Counted from the stretch's first letter, positions 28,290-37,214 are shown. The stretch: 64,000 bases of DNA from Neoaquamicrobium microcysteis (GCF_008180155.1 NZ_VSZS01000065.1:1-64000); one strand, 5' to 3'. Notes: generated by a model from the sequence alone, not told the origin. Program-made: numbers and translations.

Positions 28290-29821
28290 TAGGCGTTCTC
28301 GGTGTTGAGCAGCCGAACAGGCGTCAGAAGCAGGATCTTGAGGTCAAACCAGAGCGACCAGTTCTCGATGTAGTAGAGATCGAACTCCGTGCGCATGCGG
28401 ATCTTGTCGTCGTGATCCACCTCGCCGCGCCAGCCATTGATCTGCGCCCAGCCCGTCACACCGGGCTTGACGCGGTGACGCGCGAAATAGCCGTCCACGA
28501 CTTCATGGTAGAGCCGGTGATGCGATTGGGCAGTCACGGCATGCGGGCGAGGGCCGACGAGCGACAGGTTGCCGATCAGGGCGTTGAAGAACTGCGGCAA
28601 CTCGTCGATGGATGTCTTGCGAATGATGCGCCCGACGCGCGTGACGCGCGGATCGCCTTTCGTCACGGCGTTCCGGGCAGTCGGGTCGCACTGGTCGACG
28701 AACATCGACCTGAACTTGTAGACGTCGATGACCTCGTTGTTGAAGCCGTGCCGCTTCTGCTTGAAGAGAACGGGACCCTTGCTGTCCAGCTTGATGGCGA
28801 TCGCCGTAGCCAGCATGATCGGCGAGAACGCGACGATGCCGATGAGGCTGAAGACGATGTCGAAGGCGCGCTTGGCGACGGAGTCCCAATCGTTGATCGG
28901 CTTGTCGAAGATGTCGAGCATCGGCACAGAGCCGATGAAGGAGTAGGCGCGGGGCCGGAAACGAAGCTGGTTCGAGTGAGCCGACAGCCGGATGTCCACC
29001 GGCAGCACCCACAGCTTCTTGAGCAGCGAAAGCACTCGGTTTTCGGCAGTCAGCGGCAGCGAGACGATCAGCATGTCGATGCGGGCGATGCGGGCGAACT
29101 CGATGAGCTCGCTGATGTTGCCGAGCTTGGGGTAGCCGGCGACGAGCGGCGGCGAGCGGCGGTCGTCACGATCGTCGAAGATGCCGCAGATGCGGATGTC
29201 GTTGTGTGGCTGTTGCTCGATCGAGCGGATGAGCGATTCCGCGCCCTTGCCGCCGCCCACGATCACCGCACGGCGCTCCATCGCGCCGTTTCGTCCCCAG
29301 CGGCGCACCAGCCGCGAGATCACGAACCGGAGGAGAAGAATCAGGGCGAGACCCGCAGCGAACCACGACGCCAGCCACACGCGCGAAAAATCCGCCGACA
29401 CGCGCAGGAAGAAACCTGCGACGGTGGTCATCGCCAGCGTGCCGCCCCAGACCAGAATTATGCTCCCAAGGCTGCCGATGGGCTGGCGCAGCCGGGGTAT
29501 CTGGTAGTTGTCGGTCAGTTCGAGAAGGATGACGGCGACGAGCGAGGTCGCCAGTATCAGGACGGGATACTGCCACAGGAAGGCGTCGTGGACATCGACA
29601 TAGGCGGCGTAGATCGCCAGTCCCGAGATCGCCAGCAGCGCGAATTCAGCCAGCCGGAGCACACCGCTCACCATCACCGGCGACATGGTGTCCCGCCGAT
29701 ACTGGGTCGCGATCTGGCGCGCCATGGGGTTGAGGTCGCCCGAAACGTGCGGCTTCTCGCCGTCCTTGAAGGAGCGGACGGCCTCGCTGCTGAAACGGTT
29801 CGCTATCTTGGGCTTTGCCAT
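28286..29821 (-). CDS. uppE: undecaprenyl-phosphate sugar phosphotransferase (UppE-like)
   Basis: Polyprenyl glycosyl-1-phosphate transferase (511 aa) that loads the first sugar onto undecaprenyl phosphate. Four to five N-terminal helices (about 45-155) are followed by a CoA-binding-like Rossmann segment (VIVGGGKGAESLIRSIEQ). The C-terminal catalytic part has KRAFDIVFSLIGIVAFSPIM, FKFRSM-like YKFRSMFVD, and LPQFFNALIGNLSLVGPRPH. The position between a Wzy-like gene and a Wza/GT pair next to ctaA matches the Rhizobiales UPP adhesin locus, hence the symbol (from memory). Confidence 0.88.
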   Translation of the reverse strand: MAKPKIANRFSSEAVRSFKDGEKPHVSGDLNPMARQIATQYRRDTMSPVMVSGVLRLAEFALLAISGLAIYAAYVDVHDAFLWQYPVLILATSLVAVILLELTDNYQIPRLRQPIGSLGSIILVWGGTLAMTTVAGFFLRVSADFSRVWLASWFAAGLALILLLRFVISRLVRRWGRNGAMERRAVIVGGGKGAESLIRSIEQQPHNDIRICGIFDDRDDRRSPPLVAGYPKLGNISELIEFARIARIDMLIVSLPLTAENRVLSLLKKLWVLPVDIRLSAHSNQLRFRPRAYSFIGSVPMLDIFDKPINDWDSVAKRAFDIVFSLIGIVAFSPIMLATAIAIKLDSKGPVLFKQKRHGFNNEVIDVYKFRSMFVDQCDPTARNAVTKGDPRVTRVGRIIRKTSIDELPQFFNALIGNLSLVGPRPHAVTAQSHHRLYHEVVDGYFARHRVKPGVTGWAQINGWRGEVDHDDKIRMRTEFDLYYIENWSLWFDLKILLLTPVRLLNTENAY

Positions 29822-29974
29822 GGTCGTGCCTTCGGGTTGAGAAGTGCTTACCAGAAAGCCGCTAAGGAAACCTTGACGCTGCGGGCCGCTCGCGCATTCA
29901 TCGACGGTTCAGCGGGACCAGCGTATCAGGATCGAAGGCGACGCGATCCACGCGTACCGATAGGGGTATCTTCC

Positions 29975-30385
29975 GTGAAGAAGTCAGCCGCAGTGCATGG
30001 TGACGATGACAGTGTCGATATTGCGGGGCGCTACGCCCGGCGCTTGCGGCGCGCTTTGGCGGTCGGTGCCGTCCTGCTGGTCGCCGCCTCGGCTTTCGGG
30101 GCAGGATCTGCAGGGCTCGCCCAGGGTGGCGGGAAGGCAGCCGGAGCTGACATCGTGATCGCACAGAACGATACACAACTGGTCATCGTGCAGTTCGGAC
30201 CCGGAAGCCGGGAGCAGGAAACGCGGCGCATCCTCGCCGCGCTCGACGGCCTGCCGCACCGGATCGTCGCACAGTTCGAGGTGACCCCGGCGATTTCGCT
30301 GGAGGTGAATGCTGCGGGATTGGCGGCGCTGGAGGCGTTGCCCGGCGTGACGGTGACGATCGACACGCCCGTGCCGCCTCAATGA
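29975..30385 (+). CDS. secreted inhibitor-I9/subtilisin-propeptide-like protein
   Basis: Small protein of 136 aa starting with GTG after AGGGG (29962-29966). A basic segment and hydrophobic helix (about residues 24-52) form a signal peptide or anchor. The remaining 70 residues read like a peptidase S8 propeptide (inhibitor I9): TQLVIVQFGPGSREQE, then HRIVAQFEVTPAISLEV, LAALEALPGVTVTID and a final VPPQ, with no protease domain after it. It lies alone on the + strand, between uppE and the GT4 gene of a polysaccharide locus, with 3 bases to the GT4 stop. Domain likeness is by eye; the role is unknown. Confidence 0.6.
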   Translation: MKKSAAVHGDDDSVDIAGRYARRLRRALAVGAVLLVAASAFGAGSAGLAQGGGKAAGADIVIAQNDTQLVIVQFGPGSREQETRRILAALDGLPHRIVAQFEVTPAISLEVNAAGLAALEALPGVTVTIDTPVPPQ

Positions 30386-30388
30386 CCG

Positions 30389-31516
30389 TCAGGCCAGGCT
30401 GGCCTCATAGGCCCGTTCGACATCTCGCGCCATGACATCGGCGCCGAAGCGGGACTGGAGCGTCGCGCGGTCGGGCATCGCCGCGGCAAACCCGGCTTCG
30501 TCGCGCATGGCTGCGACCATGCCGGCCGTCACGCTGGTGACCGTAGGCCAGACGAGGGCAGGGGAGCCGTCCTCGAAGATTTCGGGAATGCCGCCCACTC
30601 GCGTGGCGATCATCGTCTTGCCGGCCGCCAAAGCCTCCAGGACGATATAGGGCATCGCCTCGGCGCGCGACGGCACCACGACGACGCGGGCCAGCGCAAA
30701 AGCCTTGCGCGCCGGCATCGGCGGGAAGAAACGGACTCGGTCGGCAAGCCCGCGCTCCACAACCTGCGCCTTGTAGCGCGCAAGGTCGTCGCCATCCCCG
30801 ACCATGGTTGCCGAGAGCGGCCGGCCCAGTTGTTTAGAGGCTTCCGCAAGCGCGTCGATGAAGATGTCGGGGCCCTTCAGGTCGCGCATCATGCCGATAT
30901 AGAGGAAGTCGGCAGCGCCGGTGTCGGCAGCGACGGGGTCGAACTCGCCTTCGTTCAGGCCGTTATAGACGAGGCTGGCCGGCGAACGCGGCTCGCCCAC
31001 CTTGGCGACGAAGGTGCGCCGCTCATAGTCCGACACGAACAGCACATGGTCGCTGACGCGGCCAAGAAAGCGCTCGATGCCGAACAGGATGCGTCCCTTG
31101 CTGCTTGCCGGATCGTAGTGGAGGACGCCGCCATGGGGCGAATAGAGGCGGGCTACGCGATACCTGGAGACCCGCAGAAGTGAGCCGAATACCCGCGCGA
31201 GCGCGCCGCCCTTGGCGCCGTGCCCGTGCAGTACATCCGGCTGCAATGCCTTGATTAGCTTGTACGTGCGCCAGCCGGCGGCGAGGTCGCCGAGGCCGAT
31301 CTGGCGATGGATGGTGATGCGCGATACGCCGAGTGCCAGCATTCCCCTGATCTCGTCGAAGTAGCGATCCTCGAGATCGCCGCCGGTGGACGAGTCGCAG
31401 ATGATGCCGACCTGATGTCCGGCGGCCGACTGCGCGGCGACGAGATCGCGCACATGCCGGAAGATGCCGCCGACGGGCGATCGAAAGCAGTGAATGATGC
31501 GGAGGCCTGTCGGCAC
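30389..31516 (-). CDS. glycosyltransferase family 4
   Basis: GT-B fold, retaining glycosyltransferase of 375 aa. The N-terminal domain begins LRIIHCFRSPVGGIFRHV and includes the glycine-rich loop. The GT4 nucleotide-sugar signature with two glutamates is seen as EAMPYIVLEALAAG near residue 290, after FLYIGMMRDLKGPD. It is the only non-priming glycosyltransferase gene in the locus. Downstream of uppC on the same strand (19 bases), so the two are likely cotranscribed. The sugar donor cannot be predicted. Confidence 0.88.
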   Translation of the reverse strand: MPTGLRIIHCFRSPVGGIFRHVRDLVAAQSAAGHQVGIICDSSTGGDLEDRYFDEIRGMLALGVSRITIHRQIGLGDLAAGWRTYKLIKALQPDVLHGHGAKGGALARVFGSLLRVSRYRVARLYSPHGGVLHYDPASSKGRILFGIERFLGRVSDHVLFVSDYERRTFVAKVGEPRSPASLVYNGLNEGEFDPVAADTGAADFLYIGMMRDLKGPDIFIDALAEASKQLGRPLSATMVGDGDDLARYKAQVVERGLADRVRFFPPMPARKAFALARVVVVPSRAEAMPYIVLEALAAGKTMIATRVGGIPEIFEDGSPALVWPTVTSVTAGMVAAMRDEAGFAAAMPDRATLQSRFGADVMARDVERAYEASLA

Positions 31517-31535
31517 GTGTGGCTGTTCTTTCGGC

Positions 31536-32099
31536 CTAGAAGAAGCGCTCGCGTACGTAGATGGTGTCGCCCGGCATGAGCGGGTCGGACGTCGCTACGC
31601 GGCCGGTCATGACCTCGCCATTGATGTCGCGGGTGATGTCGACGTTCGCCTGGTTTGCGCGAGGCGTGAAGCCGCCGGCAGCCGCCACCGCCTTGTGCGC
31701 GGTCATGCCCGGAACGTAGGAATACTGGCCTGCCGCACCCACTTCGCCCATGACGAATATGGGGCGGTAACGGTCCACCTCGACCGATATGTCGGGGTCG
31801 CGCAGATAGCCCTGACGCAGCTTGTCGGCAATCTGCCCTTCGATCTGCTGGACCGTGTAGCCGCGCGCTGCGATGGCGCCCACGAGCGGGAAGGCGATGT
31901 AGCCGGACTGGTCGACGGCGTAGGTGTTGGTGAGCGTCTCCTGCTCGAACACGGTCACGCGGATGCGATCTCCGGCATCGAGAATGTAGGGCTTGTTGAT
32001 GGCCTCGTGGAAGGCCGGCGGGGCAGGGCGATAGCTCGAGCATCCGGCAGCGAGCACGGATGCGGAAATGACGAGCGCGGCTGCAAACTGACTTCTCAT
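31536..32099 (-). CDS. uppC: polysaccharide export lipoprotein (Wza/UppC-like)
   Basis: Outer-membrane export protein of 187 aa. A signal ends in lipobox LAAGC (near residue 20). A Poly_export domain follows (YILDAGDRIRVTVFEQETLT), then an SLBB-type segment (FVMGEVGAAGQYSYVPGMT). It lacks the C-terminal amphipathic helix of full-length Wza, so it resembles the short rhizobial forms. The start is set at 32099 (MRSQF); upstream Met in the frame is not signal-like. Divergent from the Wzc-like gene. Confidence 0.85.
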   Translation of the reverse strand: MRSQFAAALVISASVLAAGCSSYRPAPPAFHEAINKPYILDAGDRIRVTVFEQETLTNTYAVDQSGYIAFPLVGAIAARGYTVQQIEGQIADKLRQGYLRDPDISVEVDRYRPIFVMGEVGAAGQYSYVPGMTAHKAVAAAGGFTPRANQANVDITRDINGEVMTGRVATSDPLMPGDTIYVRERFF

Positions 32100-32279
32100 G
32101 GCCCGGCGACGATCCCCTGTTTCCACGACGGACCAGCGCCGTGGATCGAACGTGGGTCCGGTTATCCTCCCGTTAAGGTTAATGCCGGGTAAAGGCGGCG
32201 GCTCCCGATGCTTGCCAAGGCGAGTCTAGGCGGGATCGTCAAAGAAAAACCATACGCGGCCCGGCGCTTAACCTGCCGG

Positions 32280-32300
32280 TTACCATGTATCTTTACCATG
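32280..32300. promoter_or_regulatory. direct repeat TTACCATG in the exporter promoter region
   Basis: TTACCATG occurs at 32280-32287 and again at 32293-32300, separated by 5 bases. An AACC half-copy (TTAACC) precedes it. The pair lies 30-50 bases before the Wzc-like start and 180 bases before uppC, in the divergent control region. It could be a transcription factor site; the regulator is unknown. TTAACC/TTACCAT resembles CtrA half-sites. Confidence 0.4.
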
Positions 32301-32329
32301 GCCCCGAATGCGTAACGGGGTAGAGTAAC

Positions 32330-34456
32330 ATGTCTGGTGCACGCTCTGTCGGCGATGTCGACGTGGATATCGGGGCGCTTTTCGGCAGCCTGGCGAGAAA
32401 CTGGCTGCGCATCGTCATTTTCGCCCTGTCGATAACGGCAATTGCGTTCATGCTGGCGTCGATGGCGACGCCGCTCTACCGCGCCGAGACGCGCATCCTC
32501 ATCGAAAACCGCGAATCGATCTACACTCGGCCCAGCAATGCGGGGGCGGACGCGGATCGGCCGCTTCTCGACGAAGAAGCGATCACGAGCCAGGTCGAGG
32601 TGATTTCGTCGGCCGACATCCTGCGCGACGTTGCGCGCCAGCTTGAACTTGCCGGTCGCGACGAATTCGGCGGCAGCGGCGAACGCTCTGCGCTCGGCAA
32701 TCTTCTCGTCCTCTTCGGGCTGAGGAACGATGCATCGCAGGCCTCTGCGGACGAGCGTGTCATCCAGTCGATGCGCGAGAAGCTGAGCGTCTACCGTGTA
32801 GATCGTTCGCGCGTCATCGTCATCCGCTTCTCCTCCGAGGACCCGCAGTTGGCGGCGGCAGTGCCCAACGCCATCGCCGACGCCTACATTGCAGTTCAGG
32901 AGCAGGCCAAGCGTCTGTCGAACGCGGATGCCACCCAGTGGCTGGAGCCGGAAATCGACGATCTGCGCCAGCGCGTCCGCGAGGCCGAGGCGCGGGTGGC
33001 GGAGTATCGCGCCAGTTCCGACCTGCTGGTCGTAGGGCAGGGCAATGCGCTGCTTTCGACGCAGCAGCTTTCCGAACTGTCGAGCGAGTTGAGCCGTGTG
33101 CGCGCCAGCCGTTCCGCCGCGGAGGGCAGCGTCGAGGCCATCCGCGCCGCGCTCCAGTCGGGCGAGCGTATCGACACAGTGGCCGATGTGCTGAACGCGC
33201 CGATGGTGCAGCGGCTGCGTGAGCGGCAGGTGCAGATCGAAGCCGATCTCGCGGACCTGTCAACGTCGCTGCTCGGCAATCATCCGCGCATCCGCGCGCT
33301 CAACGCACAGCTGGCCGAAACCGACCAGCAGCTTCGCAACGAGATGCAGAAGGTGCTGCGCAGCCTCGAGAACGAAGTGTCGAGCGCCCAGGCCCGCGAG
33401 CGCCAGTTGGTCGTCGATCTCGATGGGCTGAAGGCGGAAACGGCGCGTGCCGGCGACGAGGAAGTTGAACTGCGTGCGCTGGAACGCGAGGCGGCAGCTC
33501 AGCGCGCGCTGCTCGAATCCTATCTCACGCGCTACCGCGAGGCGGCATCGCGAGCCGACCGCAACTACCTGCCGGCCGATGCCCGCATCTTCTCCCGCGC
33601 GACGGCGCCTTTCGAGGCCTACTTCCCGAAGGTCCTGCCCATCATGGCGGCTGCCTTCATCAGTTCCCTGCTGATCGTCGGCCTGTTCATCCTGCTGCGG
33701 GAACTGTTCAGCGGCCGCGCGATGCGTCCTGCGACCGGAACCTTCGAGCCGGTCGAGCAGGTGGCGATGCCGACGGCACTGGAAGCACGAAGCGAGCCGG
33801 AACCGACGCTGGAAGTCGAGGAACCGCTGGATGCCGCGCCCGCAGTGGAAGACGAGTTCGCAGAAGAGTTTTCCATCGAAGCGACCGCCGAGCGGCTGGT
33901 GTCGGGCGGCGCTGCCCGCGCGATCTTCGTATCGCCGGAAGGGGACGAGGCTTCAGCTTCGTCCGTCATGGTGGCCCGAGAGATTTGCGACGCCGGGCTG
34001 CGCGTGCTTTTCCTCGACCTGACTTATTCGGGCGCGCCGTCCAACTCGATGCTGGAGAGCCCTCACTATCCCGGCATCACCAACCTGCTGGCTTCGGAAG
34101 CCCAGTTCGCCGACATCATCCGCGGCGATCTTTATTCCGACTGTCATGTCATTCCGGTGGGCACGGCCGACGCTGCCAAGGCGATGCGGGCGGCCGATCG
34201 TCTCCCCATCATCATGAACTCGCTGACGACCGCATACGACATGGTGATCGTCGAATGCGGCGCTACGAACGCCGAAGGCATCGCCCGTGTAGCGGGAGAG
34301 GGTAGCGAGATACTGGTGAGCGTGATCCAGCCCGACGACGCCGCCGTGACGGCCGCCACCGCCGATCTGCTGGCCCACGGCTATGAGGATGTCCACATGG
34401 TCACACCGGTTGGCTACGATGCGCCGCCGGCACCCGAGGGCCGCTCGGTCGCCTGA
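32330..34456 (+). CDS. Wzz/GumC-type chain-length protein with degenerate BY-kinase domain
   Basis: Inner-membrane polysaccharide co-polymerase of 708 aa. Helix 1 lies about 26-46, a Wzz domain follows, a long periplasmic coiled coil spans about 195-400, and helix 2 is about 430-455. The cytoplasmic C-terminus (about 520-700) has the shape of a bacterial tyrosine kinase/ParA-like domain, with VLFLDL as Walker A'. The Walker A position reads SPEGDEASASS, without the GK[ST], and there is no tyrosine-rich tail. It therefore probably does not hydrolyse ATP. It should span the envelope with UppC. Faces uppC across a 230-base control region. Confidence 0.82.
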   Translation: MSGARSVGDVDVDIGALFGSLARNWLRIVIFALSITAIAFMLASMATPLYRAETRILIENRESIYTRPSNAGADADRPLLDEEAITSQVEVISSADILRDVARQLELAGRDEFGGSGERSALGNLLVLFGLRNDASQASADERVIQSMREKLSVYRVDRSRVIVIRFSSEDPQLAAAVPNAIADAYIAVQEQAKRLSNADATQWLEPEIDDLRQRVREAEARVAEYRASSDLLVVGQGNALLSTQQLSELSSELSRVRASRSAAEGSVEAIRAALQSGERIDTVADVLNAPMVQRLRERQVQIEADLADLSTSLLGNHPRIRALNAQLAETDQQLRNEMQKVLRSLENEVSSAQARERQLVVDLDGLKAETARAGDEEVELRALEREAAAQRALLESYLTRYREAASRADRNYLPADARIFSRATAPFEAYFPKVLPIMAAAFISSLLIVGLFILLRELFSGRAMRPATGTFEPVEQVAMPTALEARSEPEPTLEVEEPLDAAPAVEDEFAEEFSIEATAERLVSGGAARAIFVSPEGDEASASSVMVAREICDAGLRVLFLDLTYSGAPSNSMLESPHYPGITNLLASEAQFADIIRGDLYSDCHVIPVGTADAAKAMRAADRLPIIMNSLTTAYDMVIVECGATNAEGIARVAGEGSEILVSVIQPDDAAVTAATADLLAHGYEDVHMVTPVGYDAPPAPEGRSVA

Positions 34457-34457
34457 G

Positions 34458-34490
34458 CTAGAGCATGTTGCGATCTTTCAGATCGGAAGG
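34458..34490. repeat. dispersed 18-base element with hairpin
   Basis: CTAGAGCATGTTGCGATC (34458-34475) is followed by a small hairpin CGATCT/AGATCG (34471-34485). The same element in inverted orientation, with two mismatches, precedes glyA at 13249-13266. It resembles the AGAGCATG-type palindromic repeats frequent in Rhizobiales intergenic DNA; the right half appears truncated here. Confidence 0.45.
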
Positions 34491-34493
34491 ACC

Positions 34494-35705
34494 CTAATCG
34501 TCGCCGGCGGGCTTTGCCCCGGCGACCCTGCTCCGCAGCCTCTTGACCGCCGACCAGAGCATGGCGTTCGACTTGATGCGATGCACCGCCTTGGCCCGCG
34601 CGATCTTCCACGCGCTCAGCAGCCGGCCCTTGCCTGTGAGCGGCAGCAGCGTGTCGAACTGCCATGTCTCGAGGTCGCACCAGCTGCGCTTGTATTCCTC
34701 GTCGCCGACGCTGAAGTCGAAGATGCCCATGGCGTCCGCGCAAGCCTGTTCCATGGCGACATAGTCGAGGAAGAAGCCGGGGCTGATGCCCAGATCCTCG
34801 TCGCGCATGGCGCAAAACTCGCACACGACGCCATCAGGCATCACGCTGAACCCGTTGACGCCCTGGAGCCTGCCCGCGACCTCCAGTCCCGTCAGGAAGA
34901 ATGGCGGTCGCGGCTGTTCCAGCGCGGACATGAACAGGTCGCGGAAGAATGCCTGAACCTCTTGAGGCGCGAATACGTCGGTGATGCCCCGCTCTTGAAA
35001 GCGTGCGGCTTTCATCACAAAGAACTCTGAAATCAGGCGCTCGACCTCGGCCGGCGCGCCTGCTTCGAAGAGCCTGTGACCGCCGGCATCCTCGAATTTG
35101 CGAAGCTGCAGCCGGTACTTCTTCCGTTTCCTCTTGCCGTTGCGGCGCGTCAGCATCGCGTCGAAGCCGCCGGACAGATCGACCGCCAGCGATACGTTCG
35201 GGCTAGGCATCGTCGCCATGTTCGTGAGCGGGTTCGGAACGCTCGCAGCCGCCGGGTTCTGACGCTCCAGCACAACAAGGTCGACGTCAGGCCTTGCGGT
35301 GTGGATCGCTTCCGTCAAGGCGCGGTATTCGTCCCGCGCAAGCGGCTCGTGCGAACCCTTTGCCATCGCTGCGAAATTGCCGTTGGCATGGCTGCCGCCT
35401 ACGAAGCGAGCGATGCGGAAGGGGCCTTCACGCACGACTTCCAGCACGAGTGCGATCGCCGCGCGGCCATCGCGGTCTACCGTGGCGACGAATGCATCGG
35501 CCTGCGTCGCGCCAATCCACGCCCGAACCCAGACCGGGTTCTGTGGCGGCGCATACAGGGCCGAGGCGCAGAAAGCCTCGTATTCGGCAAGGGCGACGGC
35601 GTCCGCCGGGCGTACATCGACCGGCGACTTCAGCGATGCGATGCCGGCCCCGGCATTGCGGTCAGCCGCCCTGGCCGTGCGGCCCGTCGCGCCGATGTCA
35701 ACCAT
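34494..35705 (-). CDS. GNAT family acetyltransferase (CelD/BcsL-like)
   Basis: Protein of 403 aa of the CelD/BcsL (Acetyltransf_6) group, predicted to acylate a polysaccharide precursor. Seen segments are a basic RRNGKRKRKKYRLQLRKFED near residue 185, GFFLDYVAMEQACADAMG, and FDFSVGDEEYKRSWCDLE, which is typical of the GNAT C-terminal half. The start at 35705 follows GGAAGGA; residues upstream in the frame are low-complexity. It overlaps no neighbour and is divergent from the deacetylase gene, which suggests paired acetylation and deacetylation of the same polymer. Confidence 0.82.
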   Translation of the reverse strand: MVDIGATGRTARAADRNAGAGIASLKSPVDVRPADAVALAEYEAFCASALYAPPQNPVWVRAWIGATQADAFVATVDRDGRAAIALVLEVVREGPFRIARFVGGSHANGNFAAMAKGSHEPLARDEYRALTEAIHTARPDVDLVVLERQNPAAASVPNPLTNMATMPSPNVSLAVDLSGGFDAMLTRRNGKRKRKKYRLQLRKFEDAGGHRLFEAGAPAEVERLISEFFVMKAARFQERGITDVFAPQEVQAFFRDLFMSALEQPRPPFFLTGLEVAGRLQGVNGFSVMPDGVVCEFCAMRDEDLGISPGFFLDYVAMEQACADAMGIFDFSVGDEEYKRSWCDLETWQFDTLLPLTGKGRLLSAWKIARAKAVHRIKSNAMLWSAVKRLRSRVAGAKPAGDD

Positions 35706-35791
35706 ACCGCAATCCTTCCGCCCTAGAGTGCGAGCCGTCGCGCCTCGAACGAACCGCGCGGGCGGGAAGCCTAGATGCAAAAGGTGAATCA

Positions 35792-36838
35792 ATGATCGAC
35801 GCGCGGGAGACGGCCAGAAAGCTGATTCTCGGCGGCGTCTATTGGTCGGGGCTGGCCGCTGTCTGCGCGCCATTGCTGTCAGGCAAGGGCGCGATCCTGA
35901 TGCTGCACCGGGTCAACCGGATGGAAGGCTCGCCGCTCGGCCTGAACAGCCATCTTTCGATCTCTCCGGATTTCCTCGACCGGCTCCTTGCCGACCTGAA
36001 AGCACGCGGCGTCGCGCTGATATCGCTGGACGAGATGCTGGAGCACCTTGCCGGCAGGTCCAGCCGTTCGGCTGTCGCGATCACCGCCGACGATGGCTGG
36101 CTCGATAATCTCACCAACGCGCTGCCGGTGTTCGAGGCGCACGATGCGCCTTTCACGATCTACGTGGCGCCTGGCCTCACCGACGGTACGGTCGTGCCGT
36201 GGTGGGAGGCCGTGGAGGAACTGGCGGCAAGCCGCGATGCCATCAACCTGCCGACGCCTCAGGGTGTCGTGAGCCTCGATTGCTCGGATGAACTGTCGAA
36301 GAAGGCGTCCGCCCGCTGGCTGATGAACCATCTGACGCAAGACGTGGCCGAAGAAGACCAGCAGATGCTGCTGAAGAAGATCGCGGCCGCCGCGCAACAT
36401 GGTCTTTCTCCGCGGCGCTTCATGAACCGGGACGAAATCCGGCAACTGGCCGGTCACCATCTGGCGACGATCGGCGCGCACACGGTGCACCACTACAACC
36501 TGAAAAGGTTGAGCGAACAGGCGGCGCTGGACGAGATGACCGCTTCCGCAGCCATGGTCGAGAGCCAGACCGGCCAGCGCCCACGCCATTTCGCCTATCC
36601 ATACGGCTACGAGAGCGCTGCTGGCGAAAGGGAAGTGGCGCTTGCGGCGAAGGCCGGCTTCGCTTCGGCCGTTACGACCCGGCACGGCGTCCTTCACGCG
36701 GGGCACGCCCAGCATCCCCATGCGTTGCCGCGTATCTCCGTAAACGGAAACTATCAGCGTCTCAGCTACATGCGCGCGCTGTTGTCCGGCTTGCCGACGC
36801 TGCTTTCCAACCGCGGCCGAAAGCTGGTTACGCTTTAG
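35792..36838 (+). CDS. polysaccharide deacetylase (NodB homology domain)
   Basis: Carbohydrate esterase family 4 protein of 348 aa. Catalytic motifs are intact: ITADDGW (motif 1, DD metal pair), HTVHH (motif 2, HxxxH) and FAYPYG (motif 3). An N-terminal hydrophobic segment (about 15-32) is not a clear signal. Start ATG 35792 follows AAGGTGA. Beside the exporter and acetyltransferase genes it fits modification of the UPP-type polymer, as PgaB/IcaB-type enzymes do in other adhesin systems. Confidence 0.85.
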   Translation: MIDARETARKLILGGVYWSGLAAVCAPLLSGKGAILMLHRVNRMEGSPLGLNSHLSISPDFLDRLLADLKARGVALISLDEMLEHLAGRSSRSAVAITADDGWLDNLTNALPVFEAHDAPFTIYVAPGLTDGTVVPWWEAVEELAASRDAINLPTPQGVVSLDCSDELSKKASARWLMNHLTQDVAEEDQQMLLKKIAAAAQHGLSPRRFMNRDEIRQLAGHHLATIGAHTVHHYNLKRLSEQAALDEMTASAAMVESQTGQRPRHFAYPYGYESAAGEREVALAAKAGFASAVTTRHGVLHAGHAQHPHALPRISVNGNYQRLSYMRALLSGLPTLLSNRGRKLVTL

Positions 36839-37053
36839 CCTGTGCGGGCCTTGGGCGGCTTGACCATCCACTTGATGATCAGCATCGCTGGCAGCACCCA
36901 CAGAATGCCGGTGAAGAAGAAATATGCCAGGTGAACCAGCGGCCCGGACTCGGCCAGTTGGGCCACGGCGACGATGGTGGCGACCAGCGCATAGACTGTG
37001 ACCAACAGTACCAGCAGCACGGTGCCGATCAGCTTCTTGATGCGAACGGGCAT
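36835..37053 (-). CDS. DUF2842-type small membrane protein
   Basis: 72 aa with two transmembrane helices (about 7-30 and 38-60) and a basic C-terminus ending in PPKARTG. It matches the DUF2842 pattern, a small alphaproteobacterial protein of unknown role often near ctaA. The start at 37053 (MPVRIKK) is chosen because the extension is Arg/Ala-rich. Its stop overlaps the end of the deacetylase gene by 4 bases (convergent). Confidence 0.75.
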   Translation of the reverse strand: MPVRIKKLIGTVLLVLLVTVYALVATIVAVAQLAESGPLVHLAYFFFTGILWVLPAMLIIKWMVKPPKARTG

Positions 37054-37214
37054 TTTGCGTTTCCTTTGGGCAACGACATAATCCGAACGGGCACGTGGTG
37101 CAAACCTGCGCAGCCCCCACGGGGCCGGCGCGACCGCTTGTCGCGCGCGGGTTTCTTGCCTTGGGTCGCGCGATGCGTCACGAAACGCCCAACCAGTCGT
37201 CAAGGACGAGCCAG

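Noticed and set aside
28412-29974. Long + strand open frame running into the I9-like gene
   Set aside because: It is the shadow of uppE on the opposite strand, rich in Arg, His and Asp with no domain; only the part from 29975 has a start, ribosome site and sensible protein.
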